A stretch of 64,000 nucleotides of DNA. Origin: Sporosarcina pasteurii. GTDB taxonomy: Bacteria; Bacillota; Bacilli; Bacillales_A; Planococcaceae. Position numbers and translations under genes: made by a program. The stretch is from NCBI RefSeq assembly GCF_041295575.1, contig NZ_CP160452.1, forward strand, positions 2,914,001-2,978,000. Reading direction: 5' to 3'. The first letter of the stretch is position 1. Each line of letters starts with the position of its first letter. Of the stretch, positions 1 through 8,301 are shown one piece after another. The notes beneath the pieces were generated by a model that was not told the DNA's origin, did not search any database, and saw only the letters and a program-made list of their open reading frames with translations.

Positions 1-147
1 TTAGTGACTGGAACCTAAGCCTTGAATTGTGTGCTAAACACGACCATTTTGACAATAAACCGTGACATTTCTCACAGTAGCCAATCCTTTTTTTATGTTA
101 AAATCATTTCTATCAAATTTAAAGACTCATTGAAAAGAGGTTTGTGA

Positions 148-1059
148 ATGATTGAACTTACTGCAACTGCAGAGTCGGTTGATCAAGCGAAAGCGTTGGT
201 CAATGCCGGGGTTGATACATTATATATTGGGGAAGAACAATTTGGGTTACGCTTACCTACCGCATTTTCCCTAGATGAAATTAAAGAAATTACATCGTTT
301 GCACATATACACAATAAACGCGTTTGTGTAGCGGTAAATGCAATTATGCATAATGAACAGATTGAAGAAGTCATTCCGTATCTGGAGTTTTTACAACAGA
401 TTGGCGTCGATGCCATTACGGTTGGTGACCCGGGTGTAATTCATTTATTAAAAAAACATGACATCGAAATTCCCTACGTTTACGATGCCCAAACATTGGT
501 CACCAGTGCGAAACAAGTTAACTTTTGGGCAAAACGTGGTGCAGTCGGTGCTATTCTAGCAAGGGAAATTACATTTGAGGAATTAAAATCAATCCGTTCC
601 CAAGTAACGGTTCCCGTTGAACTATTGGTATATGGTGCAACATGTATTCACCACTCCAAACGACCGCTTATTGAGAACTATTTTAATTTCACGAAAGAAA
701 CTGGACCTACGGAGGAACTTTTCCTGTCTGAACCTAAAAAACCTGATACCCATTACTCAATTTTCGAGGATACAAACGGCACGCATGTTTTTGCCACAAA
801 TGATATCAATCTGTTCCCCCATTTAGATGCATTAGTTGAAGCGGGACTGACACATTGGAAATTAGATGGCATCTTTACACGTGGGAACGATTTTGTTGAA
901 ATCGCTCGACTGTTTATTGAAGCAAAACGAGCAATCGTAGCTAGTGACTGGACAACCGCCTTACAAGAAAGCTTAAACGAACAAATTATCGCTTTACATC
1001 CAAAGGAAAGAACACTAGATGAAGGATTTTTATTAAAAGATCCAAACGACGTAAAATAG
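148..1059 (+). CDS. trhP1: U32-family tRNA 5-hydroxyuridine synthesis protein, TrhP1/YrrN-like
   Basis: This is a 303-residue U32 (collagenase-like) family protein. Known relatives YrrN (TrhP1) and YrrO (TrhP2) of B. subtilis are needed for 5-hydroxyuridine at U34 of tRNA, which feeds mo5U formation. The U32 core is visible: after E158 the stretch reads LLVYGATCIHHSKRP. Only one cysteine (C166) of the usual cluster remains and P173 occupies the place of the second. The gene lies 14 bp upstream of the full-length partner, so the two probably work as a pair with this subunit lacking the metal site. The ATG start follows a good AAAAGAGG site. The family is certain; the exact role is inferred from synteny. 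Confidence 0.85.
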   Translation: MIELTATAESVDQAKALVNAGVDTLYIGEEQFGLRLPTAFSLDEIKEITSFAHIHNKRVCVAVNAIMHNEQIEEVIPYLEFLQQIGVDAITVGDPGVIHLLKKHDIEIPYVYDAQTLVTSAKQVNFWAKRGAVGAILAREITFEELKSIRSQVTVPVELLVYGATCIHHSKRPLIENYFNFTKETGPTEELFLSEPKKPDTHYSIFEDTNGTHVFATNDINLFPHLDALVEAGLTHWKLDGIFTRGNDFVEIARLFIEAKRAIVASDWTTALQESLNEQIIALHPKERTLDEGFLLKDPNDVK

Positions 1060-1073
1060 TTAGGGGAACCATA

Positions 1074-2306
1074 ATGAGAAAAATTACGAAAAAACCGGAA
1101 GTGTTAGCACCTGCTGGCACACTTGAAAAGTTAAAAACTGCCATAAGGTACGGTGCAGATGCGGTTTATATTGGTGGAAATCAGTACGGACTTAGAACCC
1201 GTGCAGGCAACTTTACGTATGATGAAATGCGCGAAGGTGTCGCATTTGCCAAATCACACAATGCAAAAGTGTATGTTGCGGCAAATATGGTGACGCATGA
1301 AGGAGATGCGGACGGTGCGGGTGAATTCTTTCAAACGCTCAGAGACATCGGCATTTCCGCCGTCATTGTGTCTGACCCAGCCTTAATCGAAATTTGTGCA
1401 ACTGAAGCGCCTGGTTTACCGATTCACTTATCCACACAAGCTTCTGCAACAAATTACGAAACACTGAATTTCTGGCAAGCTGAAGGATTAGAGCGTGTCG
1501 TGTTGGCAAGAGAAGTCGGGATGGAAGAAATTAAAAAAATCCAACAAAAAACAGATGTAGAAATTGAAGCATTTATTCACGGAGCGATGTGTATTTCCTA
1601 TTCAGGTCGTTGTACATTATCCAACCATATGTCTAACCGTGATGCGAATCGCGGCGGCTGCTCACAATCCTGTCGTTGGAAATACGGATTATTTGAAATG
1701 CCTCTACCAGACGAACGCAAATCCGTCCTTGCAGGTGAACCCGTTGAAGACTTTTCGATGAGTGCAGTGGACATGTCTATGATTCGCCATATTCCAGATT
1801 TGGTCGAAAACGGCGTAGATAGTTTAAAAATTGAAGGGCGAATGAAATCGATACATTATGTATCCACGGTTTCCAATGTTTATCGTCAAGCGATTGATGC
1901 GTATTGTAATGACCCGGATAACTATGAGTTCCAACAAGAGTGGGAAGATGAACTATGGAAAGTGGCGCAACGCGAATTATCAGTCGGATTTTATTACGGA
2001 ACGCCAACTGAAAATGAGCAATTATTTGGCGCTCGTCGAAAAATCCCTGCCTATTCCTTTATTGGCCAAGTGTTAGACTATGACGAAGAAACACAAATCG
2101 CAACGATTCAACAGCGCAATCATTTTAGTGTAGGAGACGAAATCGAATTTTACGGTCCTGGCTTCACACATCTAAACCAAACAATCGAGTCACTATGGGA
2201 TGAAGAAGGAAACCCAATCGACCGTGCCCCGAATGCGCTTATGACGGTGAAAATGAAAGTAGATGCACCTGTTAAACCATTTGATATGATGCGTAAAATA
2301 AAATAA
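1074..2306 (+). CDS. trhP2: U32-family tRNA hydroxylation protein, TrhP2/YrrO-like
   Basis: A 410-residue U32 peptidase-family protein matching YrrO (TrhP2), the partner needed for 5-hydroxyuridine synthesis in tRNA. The family signature is intact from E165 to C180 (EAFIHGAMCISYSGRC). It is followed by C196 and C200, so four cysteines (C173, C180, C196, C200) could hold an iron-sulfur cluster, as shown for the related UbiU/UbiV proteins. A C-terminal barrel-like extension follows residue 320, as in the long U32 members. It is co-transcribed with the upstream paralogue. In B. subtilis the next gene is udk; here an unrelated hydrolase follows after a repeat. Confidence 0.87.
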   Translation: MRKITKKPEVLAPAGTLEKLKTAIRYGADAVYIGGNQYGLRTRAGNFTYDEMREGVAFAKSHNAKVYVAANMVTHEGDADGAGEFFQTLRDIGISAVIVSDPALIEICATEAPGLPIHLSTQASATNYETLNFWQAEGLERVVLAREVGMEEIKKIQQKTDVEIEAFIHGAMCISYSGRCTLSNHMSNRDANRGGCSQSCRWKYGLFEMPLPDERKSVLAGEPVEDFSMSAVDMSMIRHIPDLVENGVDSLKIEGRMKSIHYVSTVSNVYRQAIDAYCNDPDNYEFQQEWEDELWKVAQRELSVGFYYGTPTENEQLFGARRKIPAYSFIGQVLDYDEETQIATIQQRNHFSVGDEIEFYGPGFTHLNQTIESLWDEEGNPIDRAPNALMTVKMKVDAPVKPFDMMRKIK

Positions 2307-2320
2307 AGTGGAATAAAGTG

Positions 2321-2400
2321 GTGCCAGTCACTCAAACAAACGTGAATTTCACAACATTCACGTTTGTTTTCATTAACTGGAATGTTTGAGTGACTGGCAC
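2321..2400. repeat. Nested palindromic repeat element
   Basis: Two perfect 17-bp inverted arms (2321-2337 and 2384-2400, beginning GTGCCAGTCACTC) enclose a second perfect 13-bp inverted repeat (2334-2346 and 2357-2369, AAACAAACGTGAA). The first bases of the window (TAGTGACTGG) resemble the right arm, so another copy may end there. It could act as a terminator for the trhP pair, but no strong T-run follows. It looks like a small mobile palindrome of the REP/MITE type. Confidence 0.7.
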
Positions 2401-2586
2401 TAAAGTGTCCCAAAGTGTCTAAATTGACACAACTTTAATAAATCAACAGATAAAGCTTGTGGTACAATATTATTTTAAGAATAATAATTTATGAGTTTGT
2501 AAGATAAATGATACACTGCTGGTCAGGTTTCTTTCCCATGAAGTCTAGAGTAGATGACTGCAAACGTATCGAACGGAGGGTTTGAT

Positions 2587-3423
2587 TTGCTACATTACAA
2601 AACGCATGTTTTAAGCCCATCACATGAGTGGGTTGTCTTTCTTCACGGACTCGGCGGAAATTCAAATATTTGGTACAAACAAATTAAAGATTTTAAACGG
2701 CACTTCAATCTATTGTTTATCGATTTAAAAGGTCACGGCGGTTCTGTTGATTATAAACCTGAGATTCTTCATTACACTTCTGAAGGATTAGCAGGAGATG
2801 TCGTTAACGTATTAGATCATCTTTCCATTAAAAAAGCCCATTTTGCGGGAATTAGTTTGGGATCTGTTGTTTTGCATAGCTTACACATACACGCCCCTCA
2901 CAGAATTAAAAGCATGGTGTTGGGCGGCGCAATTATTCGGTTTACAAAACTTGCACGCACCCTTCTAAAAACTGGAGATTTGATTAAAAATTTCGTTCCA
3001 TATATGTGGCTGTACAAACTGTTTGCTTGGATTCTAATGCCAAAGAAGCATCATGAACACTCTAGAAATCTATTCATTCGAGAAGCGAAAAAACTTCGTC
3101 AAAAAGAGTTTATTCGGTGGTATCAATTTGCCTCCACAGTTCCTGCGATTTATCCAAAAATAGATACCGAAAAGCATGTCATCCCAAAGATGTATATTAT
3201 GGGAAGTCAAGATTATATGTTTATTGGGCCTGTTCTTGAAGATACAGTGAAGGACAAAAGTGCAAGTATCCATGTAATTGATCAATGCGGACATGTGTGC
3301 AATATTGAAAAGGATAAAGAGTTCAATCAGGTCGCCATTAACTTTTTTAATGACCGAATCCAATTGGACCCAAAGAAACTTCCTCTTCCAAAAACGGCAA
3401 GGAAGTATGTAATTACTCAATAA
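2587..3423 (+). CDS. Alpha/beta hydrolase
   Basis: An alpha/beta-hydrolase-fold protein with the complete catalytic set. From the TTG start these are the oxyanion HG (20-21), nucleophile S90 in GISLGS, acid D209 in GSQDYMF and H236 in CGHVCNIE. A cap region rich in aromatic and basic residues lies at about 130-180. The substrate cannot be told from sequence; esterase, lipase or lactonase are all possible. I chose TTG 2587 because GGAGGG (2575-2580) sits six bases before it. The upstream in-frame ATG at 2554 has no ribosome-binding site and would add 11 residues. It is a single gene ending in a strong terminator. Confidence 0.85.
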   Translation: MLHYKTHVLSPSHEWVVFLHGLGGNSNIWYKQIKDFKRHFNLLFIDLKGHGGSVDYKPEILHYTSEGLAGDVVNVLDHLSIKKAHFAGISLGSVVLHSLHIHAPHRIKSMVLGGAIIRFTKLARTLLKTGDLIKNFVPYMWLYKLFAWILMPKKHHEHSRNLFIREAKKLRQKEFIRWYQFASTVPAIYPKIDTEKHVIPKMYIMGSQDYMFIGPVLEDTVKDKSASIHVIDQCGHVCNIEKDKEFNQVAINFFNDRIQLDPKKLPLPKTARKYVITQ

Positions 3424-3455
3424 AAGAAGCTCGCACAAAGCGAGCTTCTTTTATT
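3422..3455. terminator. Bidirectional rho-independent terminator
   Basis: A perfect 13-bp stem (3422-3434 / 3440-3452) with A-rich and T-rich flanks ends the hydrolase gene on the plus strand and the rhodanese gene on the minus strand. Confidence 0.9.
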
Positions 3456-3462
3456 TTAAATC

Positions 3463-3762
3463 TTATTTTTCTACTTCGCCTTCCCAGTCCAACATACCGC
3501 CAGTCATATTCATCACGTCGTAACCTTGTTCACTTAAAAAGTTACACGCATTCCCGCTTCTGCCACCAGAACGGCAAATCATCACATATTGATGATCCTT
3601 ATCTATTTCATCCAAACGATTTGGTATGTCACCGAGTGGAATATGCTTAGCGCCCGGTACCATTCCGTGTGCAACTTCATCTGCTTCCCGCACGTCGATC
3701 ATATTCAATTTTTCACCATTATTTAGTTTTTCCAATACTTCTTTTGTAGAAATTTCCTTCAT
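3463..3762 (-). CDS. Single-domain rhodanese-like sulfurtransferase
   Basis: A 99-residue single rhodanese domain. The active-site loop CRSGGR (63-68) carries the catalytic cysteine C63, which forms a persulfide. The N-terminal MIDVRE and the central PGAKHIPLG motifs are typical. It is a cytosolic sulfur carrier of the YqhL/GlpE type, and the physiological acceptor is unknown. The start follows GGAGGG seven bases upstream. It stands alone, and a hairpin with a T-run lies 40 bases upstream of the start. Confidence 0.9.
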   Translation of the reverse strand: MKEISTKEVLEKLNNGEKLNMIDVREADEVAHGMVPGAKHIPLGDIPNRLDEIDKDHQYVMICRSGGRSGNACNFLSEQGYDVMNMTGGMLDWEGEVEK

Positions 3763-3801
3763 GCTAATCCCTCCAAAGTTATATTTGTTTATATTTTTGT
3801 C

Positions 3802-3834
3802 GAAAAAAGGTAACCCTACAAGATAGGATAACCT
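3802..3834 (-). promoter_or_regulatory. Hairpin with T-run upstream of the rhodanese gene
   Basis: On the minus strand AGGTTATCC and GGGTTACCT form a stem with one mismatch, followed by six T. The preceding minus-strand gene already has its own terminator at 3901-3935. This could therefore be a second terminator or a leader attenuator for the rhodanese gene. Confidence 0.4.
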
Positions 3835-3900
3835 GTAAAAAGCACGGCTACTAACCGCTCCAATCTATTACGATTATATACCCCTAATGGTATTAATGTC

Positions 3901-3935
3901 AAATAAAAAACGTCCGAAACTTAAGTGTTCGAACG
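3901..3935 (-). terminator. Rho-independent terminator
   Basis: On the minus strand an 8-bp stem (CGTTCGAA / TTCGGACG, one mismatch) is followed by TTTTTTATTT. It lies 21 bp past the stop of the 345-residue gene. Confidence 0.75.
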
Positions 3936-3955
3936 CCTTTCCATACAACCGTTTA

Positions 3956-4993
3956 TTAATCCTCTTCTTCAAAATATATCTTATAATAATTCCGACCTGT
4001 CGCCTCATCATACCCCGCTTCAATGAGTTCATCGACTTGCTCAATATCACGGACATTAACGACAATTTCAATATTGTCATCCAGTTTTATTTTCCGCTTG
4101 AATTTTTTCTCGGCATTTTCAATGGCGCTTTCCGAAATAATCGTTTCATACGGCTTGACCGAATTCACAATCAAGTCCCTTTGAACTTCATCTGGTGCTT
4201 CAAAAACAGTGTCAATGTAGTCATCGACTTGAAATTCCTCTTCACTTCTAAAGTAGTCCAATGTTTTGTTTAATAAACCTAACTTCTCCGTATTCGTGAA
4301 ATTTTCTTCTTTTAGAATGATTTTTTTAACTTCCTGTAAGGCCAAATCTGTTTTTTCATACGCTTCATCCGCGACTTTAATTTTCAAAAAACGCTCTTGC
4401 CAATAAACAATATCTTCTTTCCTTCTCGTTCGAATAAAAATAGCTGGCTCTTCATCAGGCCCCATATCGACAATGACAGCCGCATTATTAATTTTCCTTA
4501 CATTAATACCATCAATACCGTTTACAATCATTTTATTTTGTTCACTTTTTACATCTAAAAAGATTTCTTTATCATCAATTTTGACAATGGAGAGGACTTT
4601 TTTCGTCTCCGTTCCCATTAAAATATTATTAAATAACCCAATAAATAAATCCCCGCTCTTAATATTTGGATGGGTCGATACACTATGCAAATGCGTCGCG
4701 ATATGCTGCGATTGCTCTAGGAAATTACTTTCCTCTTGAAAAATCGTCTTCGCATAGGTATAGATTTCATGTAAATCAAGATCCGTCTCATGAAAAAATT
4801 CGTATTGCTGATCAAAATGCACTTTACTAAACGCTAACTGTGTAAAAGCCGCCTCCATCAATACTTCTGGTTCAGTGAACACTTCATCACCTAAAATAAG
4901 CGTATCATCTATTCCATGCATAATGTATTGCATTAATTTACCCTCTGATACTTCTAGCACATTCTTCACCCTTCTATCTTTCATCTTCGACAA
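3956..4993 (-). CDS. Nucleoid-associated-protein-like (NdpA/YejK-type) protein
   Basis: A soluble, acidic protein of about 345 residues. Its overall character, with a mid-region KSGDLFIGLF and alternating strands and helices, resembles the 37-kDa nucleoid-associated family (PF04245) as I remember it. I could not run a profile search, so the family is tentative. No membrane segment or catalytic motif is seen. The start could be TTG at 4993 or ATG at 4984, three codons later; neither has a strong ribosome-binding site. It is a single gene, divergent from the SLAP-domain gene. Confidence 0.7.
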   Translation of the reverse strand: MSKMKDRRVKNVLEVSEGKLMQYIMHGIDDTLILGDEVFTEPEVLMEAAFTQLAFSKVHFDQQYEFFHETDLDLHEIYTYAKTIFQEESNFLEQSQHIATHLHSVSTHPNIKSGDLFIGLFNNILMGTETKKVLSIVKIDDKEIFLDVKSEQNKMIVNGIDGINVRKINNAAVIVDMGPDEEPAIFIRTRRKEDIVYWQERFLKIKVADEAYEKTDLALQEVKKIILKEENFTNTEKLGLLNKTLDYFRSEEEFQVDDYIDTVFEAPDEVQRDLIVNSVKPYETIISESAIENAEKKFKRKIKLDDNIEIVVNVRDIEQVDELIEAGYDEATGRNYYKIYFEEED

Positions 4994-5044
4994 TTCACCA
5001 TATCATATTTTGACACAGCATTAAAAGAAATCTTCTATCGTCCC

Positions 5045-5053
5045 TGTTATAAT
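5045..5053 (+). promoter_or_regulatory. Extended -10 promoter for the SLAP-domain gene
   Basis: TGTTATAAT gives a perfect TATAAT (5048-5053) with the TGn extension, 39 bp before the start codon. No good -35 box is seen at 17 bp. Confidence 0.5.
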
Positions 5054-5091
5054 AGGAACTACTTTCACCTACCTACGAGGGGGAATTGACA

Positions 5092-5454
5092 ATGCAAACA
5101 TTATTTTTTCAACCTGCATGGGACCAAACAATTGCACCCGCTGATAGAGAAAAAATTACCCATCTTTTTCAATCGCTGCATTTCAAAGACGGCATCCATT
5201 TTTCCTTTCTATGGGAGGCAGTCAATTACAAAGAGGAGCGATTAGTAACTGTGCTCCTTCACAATGTCGAAGACACGCCCCTCAAGTTAGCAAACATAGC
5301 GATTGACTATTTAAAAGACAAGCAAGCGATGACTGGCCTGTTTACGCTCCCCTTACAAGTTCCTGAAAGAACTACGATGCCATGGACATTCATCTTTTCA
5401 TCAGACAATCAAACAGACCAACTTCCGGCGTACACCATCGTTTACAATGAATAA
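5092..5454 (+). CDS. SLAP-domain-containing protein
   Basis: A 120-residue protein that looks like one SLAP domain (TIGR04398), a short domain found in Bacillales and Listeria and linked by context to S-layer/accessory-Sec proteins. Recognisable pieces are the N-terminal AWDQTIAPADR, the LVTVLLHN strand and the conserved C-terminal MPWTFIFSS. There is no signal peptide, so it is probably cytosolic. I chose ATG 5092 because GAGGGGG ends eight bases before it; TTG 5086 would be too close. It is a single gene with its own promoter and terminator. The exact function is unknown. Confidence 0.75.
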   Translation: MQTLFFQPAWDQTIAPADREKITHLFQSLHFKDGIHFSFLWEAVNYKEERLVTVLLHNVEDTPLKLANIAIDYLKDKQAMTGLFTLPLQVPERTTMPWTFIFSSDNQTDQLPAYTIVYNE

Positions 5455-5461
5455 CCCTACC

Positions 5462-5503
5462 AAAAGGCTTCATCCGCTTACCGCAGGGATGAAGCCTTTT
5501 TAT
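5462..5503 (+). terminator. Rho-independent terminator
   Basis: AAAAGGCTTCATCC pairs with GGGATGAAGCCTTTT around a 10-base loop, followed by T residues, just after the SLAP-domain gene. Confidence 0.9.
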
Positions 5504-5571
5504 TTTCTGTCATGAATGAAATAAATCAATCATAAAATGAAAAGGTGCTGAAAATTAATGGAGGTGCTTAC

Positions 5572-7623
5572 ATGAGTGAGAATACTTCATCAAATCACAA
5601 CAAAAATAGAAAACAACAGCAACTAGACGAATTCCGTGTGAGAAATGCCGGGAAACCGATGACATCTAATGTATCAAGAAAAATCTCAGATGATGAAAGG
5701 ATTTTAACGGCCGGAAAACGCGGACCAGGCCTAATGGAAGATGTTCATTTTTTCGAGAAAATAACTTCATTTGTACGTGAAGAAATCCCTGAGAGAAAAG
5801 TTCATGCGAGAGGGTATGGGGCTCATGGAGAATTTGAATGTTACAAGTCAATGAAACAATTTACGAAAGCCGGATTTTTACAAGAGGCTGGTAAAAAAAC
5901 GCCGCTATTTGTCAGATTTTCAACTGTACAAGGAAGCAAAGGATCCAAAGATACAGCAAGAGATTTGCGCTGTTTAGGGATTAAGTTTTATACAGATGAA
6001 GGAAACTATGATATGACGTTGATTTCGTTTCCTGTTTTGATTAACCAGGATGCAATGAAATTCCTTGATGTCATACATGCGTATCAGCCGGAACCCCGTA
6101 CAGGTATGCCGCAAGCTTCGGGCGCCCATGATACTTTTTGGGATTATGTCGCAAATAACCCAGAAGCACTTCATATGACATTATGGGTGATGTCAGATTG
6201 GGGTCTTATTAGAAGTTATAGAATGATGCCGTCGTTTTCAGTTAATACGTACCTGTTTGTAAATGAGGAAGGCGTCGCAACTTTTGTCAGATTTATATGG
6301 AAACCTGTTCTTGGATCGCACTCTTTGCTGATGGATGAAGCGCAAAAAATTGGCGGTATTGATCCAGATTTCCATAGGCGAGACCTTAGAGAAGCGATTA
6401 ATATGGGCGCCTACCCTGAATATGAATTAGGCGTTCAAATGATTCCAATGGAAGATGAACATAAATATGATTTTGATATTCTAGATTCCACAAAGTTTTG
6501 GCCAGAAGAGCTAATCCCTGCCGAGATTATCGGCAAAATGACGTTAAATCGAAATGTGGACAATGAATTCGCGGAGCTTGAACAGGCTGCATTCAACCCG
6601 GGAAATATTGTTCCCGGCATTGATTTTTCCAACGACCCTGTTTTACAAGGTAGGTTACTTGCCTACCGATCGGCACAATACCACCGTTTAGGCAGTAAAA
6701 ACTATGACCAGTTACCGATTAACCGGCCACTCTGTCCATTCCACAATAATCAGAGAAAAGGATATATGCAGTACCGTATCGATGTAGACGAAACGAGTTA
6801 TCATAGAAACTCACTAACAAACAATACGCCTTACACAACGCCACCTGAAGAAGGAGGATATAAGCATTATCCTACAAAAGTGGAGGGGCATGTTACGCGC
6901 GAGGTACCCGAAAAATTTTATGATTACTTTACACAGCCAAGAATTTTCTGGAATAGTTTAACACCTATCGAGAAACAGCATATGATTGAAGCGCTTAGCT
7001 ATCAGATTGGAAGTTGTAAGAGTGAGTCGGTCCGACAGCAAAACGTTGATCTATTAGTGAATGTAGATAAAGAAATGGCTACCATCGTAGCAGATAACAT
7101 TGGGGTTAATCGTCCAACTGGAGATCACGTCCCTGTGTCGACCAGCTATCCTTCTCTTAGCCAGGCAAGTACCCCAAAGTATGCTTATTCATTAAAAGTA
7201 GGGGTCCTCGTCGGGGATGGTTTTAATGGAAGCGAAGTAACCAATACGCTTAACACCCTTAAGAAATATGGCGTATTTGTTGTCATCGTTGGTGCCACGC
7301 TTGGTACCGTCACAGGTGATGATGGTACAAAACTAAAAGTTGATGAAACATTTCTCACAACAAGCCCTTATCTACTCGACTCTATCTATGTCGTTGGTGG
7401 AAGCGCTAAAAATATGGAAAGATTCAACTCCGACATTATGAATTATATAAATGTAGCTTATAAGCACTACAAACCAATTGGTGTCGGCTCAAATGGTCAG
7501 TCTCATATTCATGCCACAGATAGAAATAACTTAGCTGGGGTTGTTTTTGCAAAAGATAATCCGAACTTTGGTGAAGACTTTGTCGCTGCGATTGGACAAA
7601 TGCGTTTTTGGGATAGAAAGTAA
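5572..7623 (+). CDS. Large-subunit catalase-family protein, atypical active site
   Basis: A 683-residue heme-catalase homologue of the large-subunit (KatE/HPII) type, with a C-terminal flavodoxin/GATase-like domain from about residue 530 (SLKVGVLVGDGFNGSE). The catalytic histidine H78 (VHARGYGAHG), RFSTVQG and the heme-ligand tyrosine in GRLLAY are present. The distal asparagine (VGNNTP in true catalases) is missing: the aligned stretch is TLISFP. The usual TyrxAsp after the heme ligand is YRS, and SDRG is SDWG. Peroxide breakdown may therefore be weak or replaced by another heme chemistry. ATG 5572 follows GGAGGT (5560-5565) with good spacing; the upstream GTG at 5545 is too early. No PerR box was seen upstream. 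Confidence 0.9.
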   Translation: MSENTSSNHNKNRKQQQLDEFRVRNAGKPMTSNVSRKISDDERILTAGKRGPGLMEDVHFFEKITSFVREEIPERKVHARGYGAHGEFECYKSMKQFTKAGFLQEAGKKTPLFVRFSTVQGSKGSKDTARDLRCLGIKFYTDEGNYDMTLISFPVLINQDAMKFLDVIHAYQPEPRTGMPQASGAHDTFWDYVANNPEALHMTLWVMSDWGLIRSYRMMPSFSVNTYLFVNEEGVATFVRFIWKPVLGSHSLLMDEAQKIGGIDPDFHRRDLREAINMGAYPEYELGVQMIPMEDEHKYDFDILDSTKFWPEELIPAEIIGKMTLNRNVDNEFAELEQAAFNPGNIVPGIDFSNDPVLQGRLLAYRSAQYHRLGSKNYDQLPINRPLCPFHNNQRKGYMQYRIDVDETSYHRNSLTNNTPYTTPPEEGGYKHYPTKVEGHVTREVPEKFYDYFTQPRIFWNSLTPIEKQHMIEALSYQIGSCKSESVRQQNVDLLVNVDKEMATIVADNIGVNRPTGDHVPVSTSYPSLSQASTPKYAYSLKVGVLVGDGFNGSEVTNTLNTLKKYGVFVVIVGATLGTVTGDDGTKLKVDETFLTTSPYLLDSIYVVGGSAKNMERFNSDIMNYINVAYKHYKPIGVGSNGQSHIHATDRNNLAGVVFAKDNPNFGEDFVAAIGQMRFWDRK

Positions 7624-7642
7624 CAACAATCGATTGAAAAAG

Positions 7643-7684
7643 AAACCTGTGCCACAACAATAGCTGTTGGCACAGGTTTTCTTA
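7643..7684. terminator. Bidirectional rho-independent terminator
   Basis: A perfect 12-bp stem (AAACCTGTGCCA / TGGCACAGGTTT) lies between the convergent catalase-family and small spore-protein genes. Confidence 0.9.
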
Positions 7685-7688
7685 TTCA

Positions 7689-7868
7689 TTATTTATTGCG
7701 TTTGCGATTTTTTTGTTGATTTTGTTGTTGGTTGTTTTGTTGGAATTCTTGTGCGTTAAAACCTTCACCAAATTCAGTGTTGTTCTGATACTGTGCTTCT
7801 TGGTTCCGATTTCTTTGATTCTGTTGTTGATTGCGTTGATTTTTTTGGTTCTGGTTGTTGTTCGGCAT
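7689..7868 (-). CDS. Probable gamma-type small acid-soluble spore protein
   Basis: A 59-residue, very Asn/Gln-rich basic protein. The segment NTEFGEGFNAQEFQQ resembles the repeated EFxxEFxxETNAQ unit of gamma-type SASPs (SspE), which store amino acids in the spore core and are cleaved by the Gpr protease. Only one weak repeat is seen, so it is a shortened member if the call is right. I chose ATG 7868 because GGAGTGG lies seven bases upstream; a longer reading to 7907 has no good site. A low-complexity unrelated protein is the alternative. Confidence 0.6.
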   Translation of the reverse strand: MPNNNQNQKNQRNQQQNQRNRNQEAQYQNNTEFGEGFNAQEFQQNNQQQNQQKNRKRNK

Positions 7869-7991
7869 TGTCACCACTCCATTTAATTTTGTTAAGTGAT
7901 TTTTCACTTACACCTCATAATGTGTACCATTTACTTTAGATGATACTTGTCTTTTATTTCCAAAGCGGCTTAAAACAATGCGCTCCCTAAT

Positions 7992-8132
7992 TTATTGACT
8001 GTTATCTTCTCGCTGTTCAGACGGTTCTTCCGTTGGATCCGGTTCGTCTTCGTCAACGCCATTACAACCGAAAAGAAAGCCTGCCGACAACATAACAGAC
8101 ATAAACGGTAAGATGACTTTTTTATATTTCAT
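7992..8132 (-). CDS. Small lipoprotein, 46 residues
   Basis: A short gene with a strong GGAGGAAGAGG site directly before its ATG. The product has a basic start (MKYKK), a hydrophobic stretch and a lipobox ending in FGC at C23. An acidic, proline-containing tail with no recognisable fold follows. It should be a membrane-anchored lipoprotein of about 24 residues after cleavage. Many Bacillales carry such tiny acidic lipoproteins of unknown role. It is a single gene, divergent from the PadR regulator. Confidence 0.75.
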   Translation of the reverse strand: MKYKKVILPFMSVMLSAGFLFGCNGVDEDEPDPTEEPSEQREDNSQ

Positions 8133-8243
8133 GCCTCTTCCTCCAATCTAATTTATTCGTTATATTTTGCCCTATGATTGTTTTATTATCCACAGCATCT
8201 TCTAAAATATATGCTTTTATCCAATCATGTTGGATTTATTATA

Positions 8244-8272
8244 TTGTTACCTAAAACACATTACTGTATCAT
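8244..8272 (+). promoter_or_regulatory. Sigma-A-type promoter for padR
   Basis: TTGTTA (8244-8249), a 17-bp spacer and TATCAT (8267-8272) lie about 30 bp before the regulator's start codon. Confidence 0.5.
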
Positions 8273-8301
8273 ACATAGTATAAGAAAGTGAGATGATGAT
8301 C

